A model generated the notes under the pieces. That model had not been told where the DNA came from and did no database searches. It saw only the letters and a list, made by a program, of their open reading frames with translations. From Perlabentimonas gracilis (GTDB lineage Bacteria; Bacteroidota; Bacteroidia; Bacteroidales; Tenuifilaceae): DNA of 64,000 nt. The stretch spans positions 1-64,000 of the forward strand of contig NZ_JAANIG010000008.1 of assembly GCF_011174675.1 (NCBI RefSeq), written 5' to 3'. Positions 1-8,246 of the stretch are shown here, piece by piece. The translations under genes were made by a program, and so were the position numbers. The number at the start of each line of letters is the position of its first letter. Positions within the stretch are counted from its first letter, which is position 1.

Positions 1-35
1 AGGGGGTGAAGGCGGCTACGCCGCCTTCACCCCCT
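1..35. repeat. Perfect 16-bp hairpin at window edge
   Basis: Arms 1-16 and 20-35 are perfect inverted complements (AGGGGGTGAAGGCGGC and its complement) around a 3-nt loop TAC. The left arm starts at the first base of the window, so the stem may extend further. It lies downstream of the cyclase gene on the minus strand and could serve as its terminator, or be part of a dispersed palindromic element together with the repeat at 61-87. Confidence 0.75.
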
Positions 36-60
36 CTCCCCTTAGACCTCTTGAAAGTAC

Positions 61-87
61 TGTCATTTCGAGCGAAGCGAGAAATCT
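61..87. repeat. REP-like imperfect palindrome
   Basis: The block contains ATTTCGAGCGAAGCGAGAAAT, an imperfect palindrome with ATTTC/GAAAT outer arms and a GC-GAA-GC core. Very similar short elements of the form 'tcatttcgagcgaagcgagaaatct' are, from memory, widespread in intergenic regions of Bacteroidota and other genomes. Only one copy was noticed in this window. Function is unknown; it is non-coding and sits 3' of the cyclase gene. Confidence 0.55.
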
Positions 88-127
88 ATATTTATTAGTC
101 GGTCAGTAGTGTAAAAAAATATATGGG

Positions 128-1741
128 TTAGTACTTAGCCAACTCCTTACGGAAGGCAGCGTTGGGAATGTACCCCTCAGTATCCTCGGAGTACTCAGGC
201 AGAATCCTTTCCACAAAAAACATGTCGATTTCGCCGATATTTTTTGCGTGTACTTTTCCTCGAAAGTTACACTGGAAATAGTCCTTTATTGCATTGTAAG
301 TGGTTTGGGAGATGTTGACTTTTCCGGCCTCTCCCTTCGATTCCATTCGGCTGGCTACGTTCACCGTGTCGCCCCAAACATCGTAGGCAAACTTTTTCTT
401 ACCTATCACTCCAGCCATAACGCTCCCGGTGTGAATCCCTATACGCAATCGCCACAAAGGCTTGTCTTCGAGCTGATCGGTTTTTACCTTTTCCTCCACA
501 AACTTTTGTATTTCCAAAGCCGCTAGCACAGTATCAAAGGGGTGACTCTTGTTAACCTGAGGTACCCCGCCAACGCACATGTAGCAGTCGCCAATGGTTT
601 TAATCTTTTCAATAAAGCGCTTAGTGGTAATCTCGTCGAACGCCTCGAAATAGAAGCTGAGAGCAGCCAAGAAATCTTCGATAGAATTGTACGAGACTGA
701 AAGGCTCGAAAAGTTAACAAAATCGGCAAACATAACCGATACCTCACTGTACTTTTTGGGCTTAACAAACCCCTTTTTCTTAAGTTGATGTGCCGCCACC
801 TCGGGCAGTATATTCAGGAGTAGCGCATCGGATTTATCCTTTTCATCCTCGAGCGATGCTTTCTGTTTTTCAATCTCGTTTCGCTGCTCGTCGAGCATAC
901 GGTTTGCTTCCTCAAGGTGCTCCATTATGGAGAGGAGGTTGTCATGCTTATCGCTAAGAGCCTCTTCGGCCATTTTTAGCTCCGTGATATCGGTTTCAAT
1001 GGCGATAATTTTACTAAGCACACCCTCCGGATTGTAAATGGGGGTTAGCGATGTTTGGATACTCTTACGCTTACTACTATTGGTATACCAGATGGACTCA
1101 TATATAATGTGCTCTCCTGTTTCGGCACATCTTTTCATCGACTCTGCCGTATTGCTATTAATGCCATGCTCAAAAAGATTGCCTCCAAACTTAACACGAA
1201 ACTCATCAAGATTACACTCGTAAAGCATTTCGAACCCCTTATTAACCCACACAATCTCTCCCCTACTATCGATAATGGCAAGCGAGCTACCCGCTTTGCT
1301 TGCAGCATAGGAGATATCGTTTAGCTGTTCCGATTTCTCAAATAGTTTATTGGTGTATTGTCTTCGGGCTACAGAAATTGCTATACGTTGGGGCAGCGAT
1401 TCAAAATCCTTTGGGTACTCAAAATAATCGTCAAACTCCGCAAAGAATTCAGAGTCTTCAACTTGAATATCAGAAGAAGAAACAGCTAGCAGGATAGGAA
1501 CCCACTTACTGGAAGGAATAGAGTGAATAATAGAAAGTACCTTGGAAACCTTTTGCCTACCTATGGATGAGTCGAGAATTAGTATGTTAGGGTTTACATC
1601 CGATATCTGTTGCGTAAAATTAGAATCATCGTTGCAGTCGAAGGCATGAAGAGTAAAATTCATGTCAGACTTGGCAAGAACGCACTCCATAGATTCCAGA
1701 AAAGTATTGCTACTACAAAAGCATAAGACGGTATATCCCAT
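128..1741 (-). CDS. Class III adenylate cyclase with receiver-like and PAS domains
   Basis: Predicted soluble 537-residue cyclase making cAMP from ATP. Order: receiver-like fold (about 1-125), PAS domain (about 140-255), coiled coil (about 256-310), class III cyclase domain (about 330-515). The cyclase site looks complete: metal aspartates D340 (FADF) and D385 (TIGD), adenine-selecting K381 and D454 (YDVWGD), and transition-state N461 and R465. The K/D pair favours adenylate over guanylate cyclase. The receiver-like domain keeps an Asp at the phosphoacceptor position (D57 in ILILD) but lacks the usual N-terminal acidic pair, so it may be a pseudo-receiver. There is no signal peptide or membrane segment. 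It is 85 bp downstream of the lipoprotein gene and may be transcribed separately. The family call is firm; the signal sensed is unknown. Confidence 0.9.
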   Translation of the reverse strand: MGYTVLCFCSSNTFLESMECVLAKSDMNFTLHAFDCNDDSNFTQQISDVNPNILILDSSIGRQKVSKVLSIIHSIPSSKWVPILLAVSSSDIQVEDSEFFAEFDDYFEYPKDFESLPQRIAISVARRQYTNKLFEKSEQLNDISYAASKAGSSLAIIDSRGEIVWVNKGFEMLYECNLDEFRVKFGGNLFEHGINSNTAESMKRCAETGEHIIYESIWYTNSSKRKSIQTSLTPIYNPEGVLSKIIAIETDITELKMAEEALSDKHDNLLSIMEHLEEANRMLDEQRNEIEKQKASLEDEKDKSDALLLNILPEVAAHQLKKKGFVKPKKYSEVSVMFADFVNFSSLSVSYNSIEDFLAALSFYFEAFDEITTKRFIEKIKTIGDCYMCVGGVPQVNKSHPFDTVLAALEIQKFVEEKVKTDQLEDKPLWRLRIGIHTGSVMAGVIGKKKFAYDVWGDTVNVASRMESKGEAGKVNISQTTYNAIKDYFQCNFRGKVHAKNIGEIDMFFVERILPEYSEDTEGYIPNAAFRKELAKY

Positions 1742-1826
1742 TACATAACAATTTCCACTTGCTAAAGATAGAAAAGATTATTGTGAAAACTAAACACCTT
1801 AATGAAATAAGATGGTGAAAGTTGCA

Positions 1827-2825
1827 CTAATCGTAATTCTCAATATGACTATTAATAATTACGCCATAAAGATCGAAGCCACCTTTACCTCCAGGGCGAT
1901 TGCTTGAGAAGATCATCACCCTAAACCCTGCAAAATCGAACGATATTGGCCTGTACTCATCGTACTCGGAATTAATTTGAGGGCCAAAGTTCTGGGGAGC
2001 AGACCACTGGCCATCCTCCAGAAATGAGTAATACAAATCGTATCCGCCGTACCCGCCTTCACGGTCGGAGGCAAATACCATAAAATTGCCAAAAATGGAG
2101 GGGCACTTATCGTTAGCTTCGCTTGAAAGGACTTGTACCTTATCAACATCAACCTCCTGTTCCGTTTTAAGAAATTCGTGCAAGGGCAAGTCAGCCGAAG
2201 GAACAAGGCTGTAAATACTATAATCTTCGGAGTCTCTATTGCTACAGAAATACAAGGTTCCTAGCTTATCAAATGCAGGGTACAGATCGTCGGCATCGGA
2301 GTTAATGGCTGATGCTTCGAATGGGCCATACAACCTTTGGAGCCCATTATAACTCCAATCCGATCGAGGGGTATACACATAGTTGATGTTAAACTCACCC
2401 TCGCCATTGGTTGCGAAAAAGAAATATTCATAGGGGTATTCGTAGTACGACATAGGGCCAAGCTCATCGAAATCGCTATTCACTAAGGGAAAAAGCTTAT
2501 CTATAAAACTATCGCTTGTACCTATAGGAAAGGCAAAGTTTAGCACATCGTCCTTGCTATGATAAGTAACTTCTATAACCTTGAATACGAAATCGAAGTT
2601 CTCGCCATTGCTGTTCCTGTTGGAGGAGAATATTAAAGGAAGTGATCCGTAGCTGTATGGCAGATCAGAATTGTAGTCATCAAACTCAGAATTAATCTTC
2701 TCGAGGTTCACCGGTGTATCGGTGATGATTGTATCGTATTCAAATTCATAACTTGGGGGATCATCGGGTAGGCAACTTACCAGCGAGAGTAAAAACACGC
2801 CCAATGCAAAAAATTCTATTTTCAT
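1827..2825 (-). CDS. Lipoprotein with PD40/TolB-like beta-propeller repeats
   Basis: 332-residue exported protein. The N-terminus is a lipoprotein signal with lipobox LVSC (Cys18), so it is probably anchored in the outer membrane. The rest shows repeated PD40-type blades with hallmark 'FSSNR...GG.DLY' sequences, clearest in the last blade (FSSNRPGGKGGFDLYG). Such propellers are usually binding or scaffold modules; no enzymatic motif is visible. It begins 10 bp after the pseudouridine synthase stop and is likely the last gene of the panB operon. It has no obvious functional link with that operon. Specific function unknown. Confidence 0.75.
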   Translation of the reverse strand: MKIEFFALGVFLLSLVSCLPDDPPSYEFEYDTIITDTPVNLEKINSEFDDYNSDLPYSYGSLPLIFSSNRNSNGENFDFVFKVIEVTYHSKDDVLNFAFPIGTSDSFIDKLFPLVNSDFDELGPMSYYEYPYEYFFFATNGEGEFNINYVYTPRSDWSYNGLQRLYGPFEASAINSDADDLYPAFDKLGTLYFCSNRDSEDYSIYSLVPSADLPLHEFLKTEQEVDVDKVQVLSSEANDKCPSIFGNFMVFASDREGGYGGYDLYYSFLEDGQWSAPQNFGPQINSEYDEYRPISFDFAGFRVMIFSSNRPGGKGGFDLYGVIINSHIENYD

Positions 2826-2835
2826 ATTGTGAGGT

Positions 2836-3540
2836 TTAGGTTGACGCTATGCTACAACATGCATTCCAAAGATTATCGTTGGGAGGGGGAGCAATAATAG
2901 TAATATCTTCACCAGTTACAGGATGTGTAAAATGAAGTGAGCGGGCATGCAAGTTAATTCCCCCATCGGGGTTAGAGCGTGATGCTCCATACTTCAAATC
3001 GCCACGGATTGATAAACCGATTTTAGCCAGCTGCGCCCTAATTTGGTGATGCCTACCAGTGTGCAGCTCCACCTCTAACAGGTAGTATCGGCCAGTGCTC
3101 CCCAACAACTTATAGGTTAGTCGGGCCTCCTTCCTGCTGGGTTTTGGCTCGGTGTATGCAAACGATTTGTTTTTTTCAGGATTGCGAACCATATAGTGCT
3201 TTAGGGTATCGATATTCTGAGGAGGAATCTTATCAACCACAGCCCAGTATATTTTACTAATGGATCCTTCCTGGAAAAGTTTGTTCATCCGGCTTAGGCC
3301 TTTGCTTGTTTTGGCAAAAAGTACCACACCGCTAACTGGCCTGTCAATTCGGTGCACCGCCTCAACAAATACATTTCCGGGCTTGTCATCGCGCTGCTTA
3401 ATAAAGTTTCGAATTGTTTCTAACATTGACTCATCGCCCGTTTTGTCGCCCTGAACAATCTCGCCACACAGCTTATTGATGGCAATTAGATGGTTATCTT
3501 CGAACAAAATTCTATCGTTTACACTCTGCATAGCTAGCAT
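2836..3540 (-). CDS. RluA-family RNA pseudouridine synthase
   Basis: 234-residue enzyme expected to isomerise uridine to pseudouridine in rRNA or tRNA. The family signature HRIDRPVSG, with catalytic Asp66, is present, followed by the LFAKT strand and the C-terminal TGRHHQIRAQL motif. There is no N-terminal S4 domain, so it is a short form of the RluA/RluC/RluD family and the target base cannot be named. Start is ATG at 3540; an alternative ATG lies three codons in. It follows panB by 7 bp and precedes the lipoprotein gene by 10 bp, indicating co-transcription. Confidence 0.88.
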   Translation of the reverse strand: MLAMQSVNDRILFEDNHLIAINKLCGEIVQGDKTGDESMLETIRNFIKQRDDKPGNVFVEAVHRIDRPVSGVVLFAKTSKGLSRMNKLFQEGSISKIYWAVVDKIPPQNIDTLKHYMVRNPEKNKSFAYTEPKPSRKEARLTYKLLGSTGRYYLLEVELHTGRHHQIRAQLAKIGLSIRGDLKYGASRSNPDGGINLHARSLHFTHPVTGEDITIIAPPPNDNLWNACCSIAST

Positions 3541-3547
3541 TTAAAAA

Positions 3548-4363
3548 TTAGTATTGCTCCCTCTCGTTGGGGAAATCCAAGCCTTTAACATCCTTGATGT
3601 AGGCTTGAAAGGCTCCCATCATCTCGGCATATAAATTATGGTATCGACGCAAAAAACGGGGCGAGAACTCATGGGTAATACCCAGCATATCATGCACTAC
3701 CAGCACCTGCCCGTCAACTCCGGGTCCAGCACCAATGCCAATAATTGGAACTTTTAGCTCCCGGGCTACCTGCGCGCCGAGCTTGGCAGGAATTTTCTCA
3801 AGGACAATAGAGAAGCAGCCCGCATCTTCCAATAGGTGTGCATCTTCAACCAGCTTATCGGCCTCCTCCTCCTCGCGAGCACGCACCACATATGTTCCGA
3901 ATTTATGAATAGACTGAGGCGTAAGACCCAAATGACCCATGATGGGTATGCCAGCAGAAAGAATTCTGTTTACCGATTCTAAAATTTCTCGGCCTCCCTC
4001 GAGCTTCACCGCATCGGCACCCGACTCCTTCATGATGCGAATGGCCGAGTTTAGCGCAAGCTTGGAGTCGCCCTGATAGGTACCAAAGGGCATATCAACC
4101 ACCACAAGCGCTCGCTTAGTAGCCCTAACAACCGACTGGGCGTGGTATATCATCTGATCGAGCGTAATGGGTAGCGTTGACTCATACCCTGCCATTACGT
4201 TAGAGGCAGAATCGCCCACAAGAATAATATCAACTCCAGCAGCATCAAGAATTCGGGCTGTGGAAAAATCATATCCTGTTAGCATCGCAATCTTCTCTCC
4301 CCTTAGCTTCATTTCATGAAGCACGTGAGTTGTTACAATTTTGGCTTTACCTTCAGTAGACAT
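3548..4363 (-). CDS. panB: 3-methyl-2-oxobutanoate hydroxymethyltransferase
   Basis: 271-residue cytoplasmic enzyme of pantothenate (coenzyme A) synthesis: it transfers a hydroxymethyl group from 5,10-methylene-tetrahydrofolate to 2-oxoisovalerate, giving ketopantoate. Length fits the family. Expected residues are visible: metal or substrate ligands D51 (VGDSASN), D89 (VVDMPFGTY) and E121 (KLEGG), and catalytic E188 (VLEKIP), plus the GHLGLTPQS and [14 protein letters not shown] signatures. First gene of a three-gene minus-strand run with 7- and 10-bp gaps. A good TATCTTTG promoter element lies 32 bp upstream of the start. No other pantothenate gene is adjacent. Confidence 0.96.
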   Translation of the reverse strand: MSTEGKAKIVTTHVLHEMKLRGEKIAMLTGYDFSTARILDAAGVDIILVGDSASNVMAGYESTLPITLDQMIYHAQSVVRATKRALVVVDMPFGTYQGDSKLALNSAIRIMKESGADAVKLEGGREILESVNRILSAGIPIMGHLGLTPQSIHKFGTYVVRAREEEEADKLVEDAHLLEDAGCFSIVLEKIPAKLGAQVARELKVPIIGIGAGPGVDGQVLVVHDMLGITHEFSPRFLRRYHNLYAEMMGAFQAYIKDVKGLDFPNEREQY

Positions 4364-4394
4364 AGCTATTATTATTGATGTTATACGAATTTGA

Positions 4395-4429
4395 CAAAGA
4401 TACTGGATTAAAAAGATAGTTCGCTCAAA
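4395..4429 (-). promoter_or_regulatory. Promoter of the panB operon
   Basis: On the minus strand, TATCTTTG (4402-4395) matches the Bacteroidota -7 consensus TAnnTTTG. A TTTG lies upstream at 4429-4426, 23 nt away, slightly longer than the usual 19-21. It would start transcription about 20-25 bp before the panB ATG. Confidence 0.6.
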
Positions 4430-4762
4430 ATGCTAAGGTTTTAAACACCAGAATTTAGGGTAACGGGGAATGGCAAGGAGGAACGCTGATCGAACACTTA
4501 CCCCCTGTCTTTTTGTCAGCAACAATAGCACGAGAGCAATTAAACCATAATCCACTGACAAGCATTCAAATAAACCCAAACATAATTCTGATTATCTGCT
4601 TATTGGGGTAAGAAGTAATTATGACAAATACGCCTATTCAAATAAATGTCTATGCCAATATATCACCAGTAACAACAAAAAAATCAGTTGGCATAATCAT
4701 TGAGAAACTGATAACTGAATTTTTGAATCGAATAAACTAATCTTTAAAAAAAACATAAAGCA
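4430..4762. other. panB-dnaK intergenic region
   Basis: Non-coding divergent spacer. It was searched for a CIRCE operator (TTAGCACTC-N9-GAGTGCTAA), a TAnnTTTG promoter for dnaK and tRNA-like folds; none was seen. The region just before dnaK is A/T-rich, as is common for Bacteroidota start sites that lack a Shine-Dalgarno sequence. Confidence 0.5.
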
Positions 4763-6673
4763 ATGAGTAAAATTATTGGAATAGACCTTGGGACAACCAA
4801 CTCTTGCGTTTCGGTAATGGAAGGGAACGAGCCAGTTGTTATTCCCAACAGCGAAGGCAAAAGAACCACACCATCTATTGTAGCGTTTGTTGAGAATGGT
4901 GAGCGCAAGGTGGGCGACCCTGCAAAGCGTCAGGCAATTACCAACCCACAAAAAACCATATTCTCAATTAAGCGATTTATGGGCGAACCCTACGATAAAA
5001 TGTCAACTGAAATTGGCAGGGTATCGTTTAAGGTTGAAAAGGGCGATAACAACACCCCCCGAGTGGTTATTGACGATCGCAAGTACACCCCACAGGAAAT
5101 TTCGGCCATGGTGCTTCAGAAGATGAAGAAAACGGCTGAAGATTACTTAGGCCAAGAGGTGCATGAGGCAGTAATTACTGTACCCGCATACTTTAGCGAC
5201 TCGCAACGTCAGGCAACTAAAGAAGCTGGTGAAATTGCAGGCCTTAAGGTGCGCCGTATTATAAACGAGCCCACAGCCGCTGCACTTGCATACGGTCTTG
5301 ACAAAAAAAGCGTTGACCAGAAAATAGCTGTGTACGACCTTGGTGGTGGTACCTTTGATATCTCAATCCTTGAGCTGGGCGATGGCGTTTTCGAAGTAAA
5401 ATCGACCAACGGTGATACCCACCTTGGGGGAGACGACTTTGACCAAAAAATTATTGACTGGTTAGCAGAGGAGTTTAAAAAGGACGAAGGGATTGACCTG
5501 CGGAAAGATCCTATGGCCCTACAACGCCTTAAGGAAGCTGCCGAGAAAGCGAAGATTGAGCTTTCCAGCTCATCGCAAACCGAGATCAACCTGCCATACA
5601 TTATGCCAGTTGATGGTATACCTAAGCACTTGGTTCGCACCCTAACCCGCTCACAATTCGAGAAATTGGTAGACGATTTGGTACAGGCAACCATTGAGCC
5701 TTGCCGCAAATCGCTTAAGGATGCTGGGCTAAGCGCATCTGACATTGACGAGGTAATCCTTGTGGGTGGATCAACCCGTATCCCCGCAATACAGCAAGTG
5801 GTAGAAAAATTCTTCGGAAAAACTCCAAGTAAAGGGGTTAACCCCGACGAGGTTGTTGCAGTTGGAGCAGCCATTCAAGGTGGCGTGCTTACTGGTGAAG
5901 TTAAGGATGTACTTCTTCTTGATGTCACTCCCCTATCGCTTGGTATTGAAACCATGGGCGGTGTTTTCACAAAGCTTATTGAGGCTAACACCACCATCCC
6001 TACACGTAAAAGCGAAACATTTACAACTGCATCAGACAATCAACCATCGGTAGAGATTCACGTGCTACAGGGCGAGCGCCCCATGGCTAGCGCCAATAAA
6101 ACCATTGGCCGCTTCCACCTCGATGGAATTCCACCAGCTCAACGTGGTATACCCCAAATTGAGGTAACCTTCGATATTGATGCCAACGGTATACTAAACG
6201 TTTCGGCTAAAGATAAGGGTACTGGAAAAGAGCAACGCATCCGCATTGAGGCTTCGTCGGGACTTACCGAAGACGAAATTAAGAAGATGCGCGAAGAGGC
6301 CAAAGCTAACGAGGAATCGGACAAGCAAGCCCGCGAAAAGGTTGATAAGCTTAACACAGCCGACAGCCTAATCTTCCAAACCGAGAAGCAGCTCAAGGAG
6401 TTTGGCGACAAGCTACCCGCCGACAAGAAAGGGCCTATTGAGCAAGCGCTAGCCAAGCTTAAGGATGCTCATCAGAAGCAGGATATTGAAGCTATTGATG
6501 CTGCCAGCAATGAGCTAAACAGTTTATGGCAAGCAGCCTCAGAGGAAATATACAAGGCTCAGGCGCAGCAGCAAGGTCAGCCAGGTGGTGAGCAGCAAGC
6601 TTCTGGCGATGCCAATCAGAAAGCCGACTCAAACGAGGAAGTGACTGATGTAGATTTTGAGGAGGTTAAATAA
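4763..6673 (+). CDS. dnaK: Chaperone DnaK (Hsp70)
   Basis: 636-residue ATP-dependent chaperone of the cytoplasm, working with DnaJ and GrpE in folding and stress recovery. The sequence is full length: nucleotide-binding domain opening with [12 protein letters not shown], phosphate-2 motif DLGGGTFD, adenosine motif VGGSTRIP, hydrophobic linker [12 protein letters not shown], substrate domain, and lid ending in a Q/G/A-rich tail with the conserved acidic terminus [12 protein letters not shown]. It stands alone, without dnaJ or grpE, and is followed by a strong terminator. Confidence 0.99.
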   Translation: MSKIIGIDLGTTNSCVSVMEGNEPVVIPNSEGKRTTPSIVAFVENGERKVGDPAKRQAITNPQKTIFSIKRFMGEPYDKMSTEIGRVSFKVEKGDNNTPRVVIDDRKYTPQEISAMVLQKMKKTAEDYLGQEVHEAVITVPAYFSDSQRQATKEAGEIAGLKVRRIINEPTAAALAYGLDKKSVDQKIAVYDLGGGTFDISILELGDGVFEVKSTNGDTHLGGDDFDQKIIDWLAEEFKKDEGIDLRKDPMALQRLKEAAEKAKIELSSSSQTEINLPYIMPVDGIPKHLVRTLTRSQFEKLVDDLVQATIEPCRKSLKDAGLSASDIDEVILVGGSTRIPAIQQVVEKFFGKTPSKGVNPDEVVAVGAAIQGGVLTGEVKDVLLLDVTPLSLGIETMGGVFTKLIEANTTIPTRKSETFTTASDNQPSVEIHVLQGERPMASANKTIGRFHLDGIPPAQRGIPQIEVTFDIDANGILNVSAKDKGTGKEQRIRIEASSGLTEDEIKKMREEAKANEESDKQAREKVDKLNTADSLIFQTEKQLKEFGDKLPADKKGPIEQALAKLKDAHQKQDIEAIDAASNELNSLWQAASEEIYKAQAQQQGQPGGEQQASGDANQKADSNEEVTDVDFEEVK

Positions 6674-6698
6674 ATTTAATTGCTTCAAATAGATTATA

Positions 6699-6728
6699 AG
6701 CCTCTGGAATAATCCAGGGGCTTTTTTT
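6699..6728 (+). terminator. Rho-independent terminator of dnaK
   Basis: Stem AGCCTCTGG / CCAGGGGCT (one G-T pair) with loop AATAAT, followed directly by seven T residues, 26 bp after the dnaK stop. Confidence 0.9.
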
Positions 6729-6740
6729 ATACTGAATCAC

Positions 6741-6748
6741 TATCTTTG
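6741..6748 (+). promoter_or_regulatory. -7 element of the MORN-repeat gene
   Basis: TATCTTTG matches TAnnTTTG and lies 31 bp before the next ATG, just after the dnaK terminator. The upstream -33 position is only T-rich, within the terminator T-run. Confidence 0.6.
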
Positions 6749-6779
6749 CCGTTGTTAATAAAAACAGTTTAAACAAGCT

Positions 6780-7574
6780 ATGAAACGAATTACCTACCTT
6801 ATACTCATTTCGCTTTTGCCTATGCTCACCTACTCGCAGGTCGATACGGTTTTTAACCAAATCGATCACCTAAACAGAATGCAAGGGCATTGGAAAAAGC
6901 ATTACAAAAATGGAAAAGTAGCATACAAAGGCTTTTTTAAGGATGATAAGCCCCGCGGTGAGTTTACTCGTTACCATGAGAATGGTGTAACCAGCGCTAA
7001 GCTCCACTTTAGCCAATGTGGCGATACTGCTCAAGCAACCCTATACAACACATTGGGAAGAGAAGTTGCCCAGGGCAAGTATCTAAAAAAGCATAAGCAT
7101 GGTGTTTGGGACTACTTTAACGCCCGAAGGCAAAAAGTATTCTCGGAGGAGTATAACGAGGGTAAGAGGCATGGCAAGTTTACTATTTACTATCCCACGG
7201 GAGAAATTTTTGAGCAAGTACTTTGGCAAAACGATAAGAAAAGTGGAGCAACAACTCAGTACTACCTCAATGGCCAAATCAAATCATTAATTTTTTACGA
7301 AGATGGTACCGAGCACGGCCCGGTTAGGCTGTACTACCCCGATGGAGAAATTAGGCTTGAAGGGAAATATGCCCTTGGGGTTAAGGATAACACCTGGAAA
7401 TTTTTCGATGCCACCGGAAAACTTGTTAAGCAGGTAAGGTATATCCAAGGAATTGCAGAAAACCATGACGAGCTTGTGGAGCAAGAAACTAAGGAACTCG
7501 ATGAGCTGCTTCGCAATGTAGGTAAATATCAGGATCCCTCATTTGAAGATTTTGTGGGAGGGCAAAGATTCTAG
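6780..7574 (+). CDS. Secreted MORN-repeat (YwqK-like) protein
   Basis: 264-residue protein with a signal peptide ending near residue 20 (LTYSQ). The body is a series of MORN-variant repeats of about 22-24 residues with the pattern 'G.....Y..NG....G.Y..G...G.W..Y...G', visible from about residue 37 to 220. Proteins of this type are often annotated 'toxin-antitoxin system YwqK family antitoxin', but no toxin partner is present and the export signal argues against that role. It has its own promoter. Role unknown; probably periplasmic or surface located. Confidence 0.75.
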   Translation: MKRITYLILISLLPMLTYSQVDTVFNQIDHLNRMQGHWKKHYKNGKVAYKGFFKDDKPRGEFTRYHENGVTSAKLHFSQCGDTAQATLYNTLGREVAQGKYLKKHKHGVWDYFNARRQKVFSEEYNEGKRHGKFTIYYPTGEIFEQVLWQNDKKSGATTQYYLNGQIKSLIFYEDGTEHGPVRLYYPDGEIRLEGKYALGVKDNTWKFFDATGKLVKQVRYIQGIAENHDELVEQETKELDELLRNVGKYQDPSFEDFVGGQRF

Positions 7575-7612
7575 TATTTAAGGACTATTGCAATTTTAGT
7601 GGAAAGATTTTT

Positions 7613-7746
7613 GGATCGGAAGACCCCCGCCTGAACGATGCAGTCGGGCAGGGAAGTTGGAAGAAGGTAGTATGTTAATTCTGACTTCTCTCGTCATCCG
7701 CCAATGAACAGTGGATTGAGAGACAGGTGTCTTTTGTCTTCAAACC
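7613..7746 (-). repeat. Dispersed intergenic element, copy A
   Basis: The complement of 7720-7746 matches 52051-52077 at 24 of 27 positions (core GGTTTGAAGAC, then CCTGTCTC). The complement of 7685-7696 equals 52092-52103 (TGACGAGAGAAG). The left end GGATCGGAAGAC resembles the inverted right end. The element sits between genes, and its middle differs from copy B. Probably a decayed non-autonomous or REP-like repeat. Confidence 0.6.
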
Positions 7747-7828
7747 CAAAGCAAAGATTTAAGTTTGCTATAATTTTCATAGTTTCCACGAAATTGGTAG
7801 TAGAACCAATGTTTTTAGCATTATAGCT

Positions 7829-7875
7829 AAAGCCAACCCTTGTTATTATATAACGCTAAAGGGTTGGCTTTTTCT
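7829..7875 (+). terminator. Hairpin with T-run
   Basis: A perfect 13-bp stem (AAAGCCAACCCTT at 7829-7841, complement at 7859-7871) is followed by further T residues. It is 255 bp after the MORN gene stop, so it ends either a long 3' region or an unrecognised small transcript. Confidence 0.75.
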
Positions 7876-8023
7876 GTACCCATTTCTTTAGTGAATGAAT
7901 TTCACTATACGCCACACACCTAAACACTCATCACATATCCCTAATAATAAGCAATATATACATTATATAATAACACTACCAAAACATTACTAAGAGCAAA
8001 TGGTCCAATTTTGTAAAAATTGC

Positions 8024-8054
8024 TTGAATTAGTTAGAAATACATCTTATTTTTG
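8024..8054 (+). promoter_or_regulatory. Promoter of the giant surface protein
   Basis: TTG at 8024-8026, a 20-nt spacer, then TATTTTTG at 8047-8054: a close match to the Bacteroidota consensus. It predicts a start near 8060 and a leader of roughly 185 nt before the ATG at 8247. Confidence 0.7.
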
Positions 8055-8246
8055 TTTAATAACCGCTAAACACAAATACAAATATCTGCATATCAACATC
8101 TACAGAACTAACAGCGTTACCATTTTCTTTGATATCTGATTAAGCTATTCCTTCACTTTTTATTCGATTTGCTAAATTCAAACCTTAGCAAGGATTATGT
8201 GCATACCCCCCCCAAATTTTTGATCAACCGTTTAAAACCTAAGATT

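Larger units (their letters stand above)
7575..8023. other. Long intergenic region before the giant surface protein
   Basis: No convincing gene or tRNA. It holds one copy of a dispersed inverted-repeat-bounded element (about 7613-7746) and a strong hairpin with T-run (7829-7875). The stretch 7880-8023 is A/T-rich with nothing recognised. Confidence 0.6.

Noticed and set aside
523-768. 81-codon minus-strand open frame within the cyclase gene
   Set aside because: Overlaps the conserved cyclase domain in another frame and has no motif of its own.
4364-4762. CIRCE/HrcA operator before dnaK
   Set aside because: No TTAGCACTC-N9-GAGTGCTAA or close variant was found by reading the spacer.
5209-5874. 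221-codon open frame on the minus strand
   Set aside because: It lies wholly within dnaK in antisense and its translation is Ser/Arg-rich without any recognisable motif.
6780-7574. Antitoxin of a toxin-antitoxin pair (YwqK annotation)
   Set aside because: The protein has a signal peptide and no toxin gene lies beside it; MORN repeats explain the similarity.
8169-8246. TTG start for the giant protein
   Set aside because: It would put 26 hydrophilic residues before the signal peptide; the ATG at 8247 starts exactly at the signal peptide.
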